The notes below the pieces were generated by a model. That model had not been told where the DNA came from. It saw only the letters and a program-made list of their open reading frames with translations, and did not search any database. 8,864 nt of DNA, taken from the NCBI GenBank assembly GCA_946405325.1, contig CAMJGU010000028.1, positions 1 through 8,864 on the forward strand, written 5' to 3'. Shown piece after piece: positions 5,852-8,864 of this stretch (positions are counted from its first letter, which is position 1; every line of letters starts with the position of its first letter). Origin of the DNA: an uncultured Clostridia bacterium. Lineage in GTDB: Bacteria; Bacillota_A; Clostridia; Oscillospirales; Oscillospiraceae. Both the position numbers and the translations under genes were made by a program.

Positions 5852-7804
5852 ATGGAACAGAAGTATCCGCATCTCTGCTCGCCCATCACGCTGGGGCGCA
5901 CCACCTTTCGCAACCGTATGTTCTCCTCGCCTATGGGCGGCACCGACATCACCGCGGACGGCTGCATCGGGCCGCGCTCCGTCAAGTTCTACGAGCTGCG
6001 CGCCTACGGCGGCGCGGCGGCGGTCACCGTGTCCGAGTGCATGGTGCATCCCTCGGACGGCAGCCACGCGTATCGTCTCGATCTGAGCATCCCCGAGAGC
6101 CTGCCCAGCTTTACCTACACCGCGGACGCCATCTCCCGCCATGGCGCGATTGCGTCGGTGGAGCTGTCCCACTCCGGCCAGTTCGCCGGTACATATCTCG
6201 CAGACAAGAACAAAAAAGCGTCCATGGCGCAGTGGGGCCCGTCCGCGAGCGTCCGCGCCGACGGCGTGGAGATCAAGGCGCTGGATAAGGCGATGATCGA
6301 CGAGATCGTGGAGGCCTACGGCACCACGGCGGCGCTCGCCAAGCGCGCGGGCTTCGGCATGGTCATGGTGCACGGCGGCCACGGCTGGCTCATCAACCAG
6401 TTCCTCTCGCCGCTCTTCAACCACCGCACCGACGAGTACGGCGGCAGCTTTGAAAACCGCGTGCGATTCGCCCGTGAGGTGCTGACTTCCGTGCGGAACG
6501 CCGTCGGCCCCGGCTTCCCCATCGAGTTCCGCTTGAGCGGCGACGAGTTCGTGGACGGCGGCTACCATCTGGACGAGGGCATCCGCATCGCACAGGCGAT
6601 CGAGGACTACGTCGACCTTATCCACGTCACCGCGGGAACGTATCAAAAGACCTTCGGCATCACGCATCCGTCGTGGTTCGAGGAACACGGGCGCAACGTC
6701 TACCTCGCGGCGGAGATCAAGAAGCACGTCAGCAAGCCCGTCGCCACCATCGGCGGCCTGAGCGATCCCGCCATGATGGAGGAGATCATCGCCTCCGGCA
6801 AGGCGGACGTGGTGGAGATGGCGCGCCAGCTCCTCGCGGACAATCAGCTCCCGAACAAGGTCATGGAAAACCGCGACGACGAGATCGTGCGCTGTCTGCG
6901 CTGCTTCACCTGCATGGCGGAGCGCGCGTCCACCTTCACGCGCCGCTGCACGGTCAACCCGCTCATCGGCCGCGAGAACGAGGGCTTCGGCGAGATTCCC
7001 AAGTCCCCGCATCCGAAGAAGGTGCTGGTCGTCGGCGGCGGCCCCGGCGGACTGTACGCCGCCTATACCGCCGCGCGGCGCGGACACAAAGTCACGCTCT
7101 GCGAGGCGACGGACGAGATCGGCGGCCTGCTCAAAGGCGAAGCCGCGATCCCGTTCAAGTACGAGATGTATCAGCTCGCGGGCACCTACAAGCATTTCTG
7201 CGACATGGAGGGCGTGGAGATTCGCCTCAACACCCGCGTCGACCGCGCGTATGTCGAGAAAGAAGCGCCCGACGCAGTGATCGTCGCGGCGGGCAGCGAG
7301 CCGCTGATCCCGCCGATCCCCGGCCTGCGCGAAGCGCCGAACATGATCCCGGCGGAGGACTATTACCTGCGTAAGGACGAGATCGGGGAGACGGCGATCG
7401 TCCTAGGCGGGGGACTCGTGGGCTGCGAACTGGCGGTGTGCCTCGCCCGCGAGGGCAAGAAGGTGCACCTCGTCGAGATGCGCGATCAGCTTTGCCCCGA
7501 CGCCAATGTGCGCTACCGCCCGCTGCTGATGGCGGAGCTGGAGAAGAACAAGGTGGAGGTCCACACGAGCTGCAAGTGTGAGAGCGCGGGAGCGGACGGC
7601 GTGGTCTGCTCCACCGCGGACGGCGCGAAGGTGAGCATCCCCGGCGACTCCATCCTCTGCGGCCTCGGCCTCAAGCCCAACACCGCTGTGGTGGAGGAGC
7701 TGCGCGGCAGCGCGCCGAAGTTCTTTGCCATCGGCAACTGCGTGAAGCCCGACACCATCACCCACGCGGTGTATCAGGGCTATCACGCCGCGCTGGATAT
7801 CTGA
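5852..7804 (+). CDS. NADH:flavin oxidoreductase / enoate-reductase-like FMN-[4Fe-4S]-FAD enzyme
   Basis: A 650-residue three-part protein of the 2,4-dienoyl-CoA reductase/enoate reductase/BaiCD-BaiH group. Residues 1-345 form an old-yellow-enzyme TIM barrel with FMN-site features: SSPMGG (25-30), the HGGHGWLINQFLSP segment (174-187) and RTDEYGGSFENR (192-203). A [4Fe-4S] motif follows: Cys348, Cys351, Cys354, Cys366. The C-terminal half has an FAD-binding Rossmann motif VVGGGPGG (393-400) and a pyridine-nucleotide motif VLGGGLVG (517-524) with the closing FFAIGN segment (624-629). Members pass electrons from NAD(P)H through FAD and the iron-sulfur cluster to FMN, which reduces a C=C bond beside a carbonyl or acid. 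The cluster makes such enzymes typically anaerobic. Trp179 replaces the Tyr found at this place in FadH. It has an AAGGAGAG site and a start 11 bases after the DUF3237 stop. Substrate unknown: enoates, aryl acrylates, dienoyl-CoA and steroids are all possible. Confidence 0.93.
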   Translation: MEQKYPHLCSPITLGRTTFRNRMFSSPMGGTDITADGCIGPRSVKFYELRAYGGAAAVTVSECMVHPSDGSHAYRLDLSIPESLPSFTYTADAISRHGAIASVELSHSGQFAGTYLADKNKKASMAQWGPSASVRADGVEIKALDKAMIDEIVEAYGTTAALAKRAGFGMVMVHGGHGWLINQFLSPLFNHRTDEYGGSFENRVRFAREVLTSVRNAVGPGFPIEFRLSGDEFVDGGYHLDEGIRIAQAIEDYVDLIHVTAGTYQKTFGITHPSWFEEHGRNVYLAAEIKKHVSKPVATIGGLSDPAMMEEIIASGKADVVEMARQLLADNQLPNKVMENRDDEIVRCLRCFTCMAERASTFTRRCTVNPLIGRENEGFGEIPKSPHPKKVLVVGGGPGGLYAAYTAARRGHKVTLCEATDEIGGLLKGEAAIPFKYEMYQLAGTYKHFCDMEGVEIRLNTRVDRAYVEKEAPDAVIVAAGSEPLIPPIPGLREAPNMIPAEDYYLRKDEIGETAIVLGGGLVGCELAVCLAREGKKVHLVEMRDQLCPDANVRYRPLLMAELEKNKVEVHTSCKCESAGADGVVCSTADGAKVSIPGDSILCGLGLKPNTAVVEELRGSAPKFFAIGNCVKPDTITHAVYQGYHAALDI

Positions 7805-7819
7805 TCAAACCGTGCGGTG

Positions 7820-8864
7820 ATGCTGAGCTTCCTCAAAAAAGAACCGGTGCTGGTAATCGCGGCGGCCGCGGCGGCGGTGAGCTGCCTGCTCGTGCCGCCG
7901 GACGCCGCGTACCTTGGTTATATCGACTTCCGCACGCTTGCGCTGCTCTATGCGCTGATGCTGGTGGTGGCGGGACTGCGCAACGCGGGCGCGTTCACTT
8001 ACCTCGCCCATGTCGTGTGCCTGCGCGCGAAAACCGCGCGGGGCATGGGCGCGCTGCTGGTGGCGGTGACGTTTTTTACCTCCATGCTCATCACCAACGA
8101 CGTGGCGCTGCTGACGTTCGTACCCTTCGCCGTGGTGCTGCTGGGTATGACGGGGCGTCAGCACGACCTCATTCTGGTCGTGGCACTGCAAACCGTTGCC
8201 GCCAACCTCGGCAGTATGCTGACGCCGGTGGGCAACCCGCAGAATTTGTATCTCTATTCGTATTACGATCTCGGCGCGGCGGATTTCTTTCGCATCACGG
8301 CGCCGATCTGGGCGCTCTCGCTGGCGCTGACGCTGCTGCTGTGCCTGCTGCTGCCGCGCACGGTGCTTCACGCGGAGCTGGGGGAAAAGCCGGATATGGA
8401 TCGGCGCAAGCTGGCGCTGTATCTCGCGCTGTTCGCCGTGTGCCTGCTCTCGGTGTTCCGGGTGCTTCCATGGCAGGCGATGCTGGCAATTGTGGCACTG
8501 GCGCTCGCGATACTCGACCGGAAGATGCTGCTGGCGGCGGACTTCATGCTGCTGCTCACGTTCGTGGCGTTCTTCGTGTTCGCCGGAAACCTCGCCCGGC
8601 TGGACGCGGTGGACAGCCTTCTGCGCCGACTGCTCAGCGGTCGGGAGTACCTGACCGCCGTGCTGGCGAGTCAAGTCATCAGCAATGTGCCCGCAGCGCT
8701 GCTGCTCTCCGGGTTTACCGACAACGCCCGCGAGCTGCTGCTGGGCGTGGACATCGGCGGTTTGGGAACGCCGATTGCCAGCCTTGCGAGTCTCATCAGC
8801 CTGAAAATCTACTCCGGCAGGCGCGAGGCGCACACGGGGAAGTATCTGTTGGTGTTCTCACTGC
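7820..8864 (+). CDS. SLC13/CitT/ArsB-type anion permease (partial, runs off the window)
   Basis: An open + strand frame of 348 codons reaches the window edge without a stop. It encodes a very hydrophobic protein with at least eight predicted membrane segments. Signatures of the ion-transporter (CitMHS/NhaD/ArsB) superfamily are clear: FFTSMLITNDVALLTFVPF (85-103), NLGSMLTPVGNPQNLYLY (129-146, the paired re-entrant-loop motif), SQVISNVPAALLLS (284-297) and a second inverted-repeat motif GLGTPIASLASLISLKIY (314-331). These proteins move carboxylates or related anions, usually Na+- or H+-coupled; the substrate is not evident. The start is uncertain: ATG 7820 (with GTG 7817 just before it) is 15 bases after the oxidoreductase stop and has no clear Shine-Dalgarno site, so it may be translationally coupled. 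It is the natural transport partner of the upstream enzymes. A long open frame on the opposite strand (8833-7805) is a shadow of this gene. Confidence 0.88.
   Translation, partial: MLSFLKKEPVLVIAAAAAAVSCLLVPPDAAYLGYIDFRTLALLYALMLVVAGLRNAGAFTYLAHVVCLRAKTARGMGALLVAVTFFTSMLITNDVALLTFVPFAVVLLGMTGRQHDLILVVALQTVAANLGSMLTPVGNPQNLYLYSYYDLGAADFFRITAPIWALSLALTLLLCLLLPRTVLHAELGEKPDMDRRKLALYLALFAVCLLSVFRVLPWQAMLAIVALALAILDRKMLLAADFMLLLTFVAFFVFAGNLARLDAVDSLLRRLLSGREYLTAVLASQVISNVPAALLLSGFTDNARELLLGVDIGGLGTPIASLASLISLKIYSGRREAHTGKYLLVFSL

Noticed and set aside
5837..7195. Long minus-strand open frame (452 codons) opposite the flavin oxidoreductase
   Set aside because: Its translation is a low-complexity, Ala/Arg/Val/His-rich shadow caused by GC-rich third positions, while the + strand frame has complete FMN, Fe-S, FAD and NAD motifs.
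7805..8833. Long minus-strand open frame (342 codons) at the right end
   Set aside because: The product is Gln/His/Arg-rich with no motif. The + strand frame from 7820 is open to the edge and shows clear anion-permease motifs, so the minus frame is its antisense shadow.

Overview
The window looks like the chromosome of a GC-rich anaerobic Firmicute, probably a gut Clostridia/Oscillospiraceae-type bacterium. This is an inference. It rests on strong AGGAGG-type ribosome binding sites before most genes, near-consensus sigma-A promoters in AT-rich spacers, GC-rich third codon positions, and an oxygen-sensitive type of flavin/[4Fe-4S] enoate-reductase-like enzyme. No tRNA, rRNA, CRISPR array, insertion sequence or phage gene was seen.

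Layout. (1) Positions 3-98 hold the last 31 codons of an unidentified + strand gene, closed by a strong bidirectional terminator (113-143). (2) A minus-strand block follows. Reading from its promoter side it has an HSL-type esterase (3060-2113), then a perfect sigma-A promoter and a palindrome, then a LysR-type regulator (2024-1071) that overlaps by 8 bases a second, BD-FAE-like alpha/beta hydrolase (1078-149). (3) An AT-rich divergent control region (3061-3314) has a likely promoter in each direction, two inverted repeats and a 14-base direct repeat. (4) A tightly packed + strand operon runs from 3315 past the window end: a small two-helix membrane protein with a possible PH-like domain, a metallo-beta-lactamase-fold hydrolase, a DUF554 membrane protein, a DUF3237 protein, a 650-residue old-yellow-enzyme/[4Fe-4S]/FAD oxidoreductase, and an SLC13/CitT/ArsB-like anion permease cut by the window edge. 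Gaps within this operon are only 11-15 bases.

How the genes may work together (inference). Two esterases, a zinc-hydrolase-fold enzyme, an enoate-reductase-like enzyme and an organic-anion permease under or beside a LysR regulator fit a catabolic cassette. Esters or lactones of an unsaturated acid would be taken up, hydrolysed, and the C=C bond reduced, possibly as an electron sink. The substrate cannot be read from the sequence. The genes without known roles (the 166-residue membrane protein, DUF554 and DUF3237) are the least explained part of the cassette.
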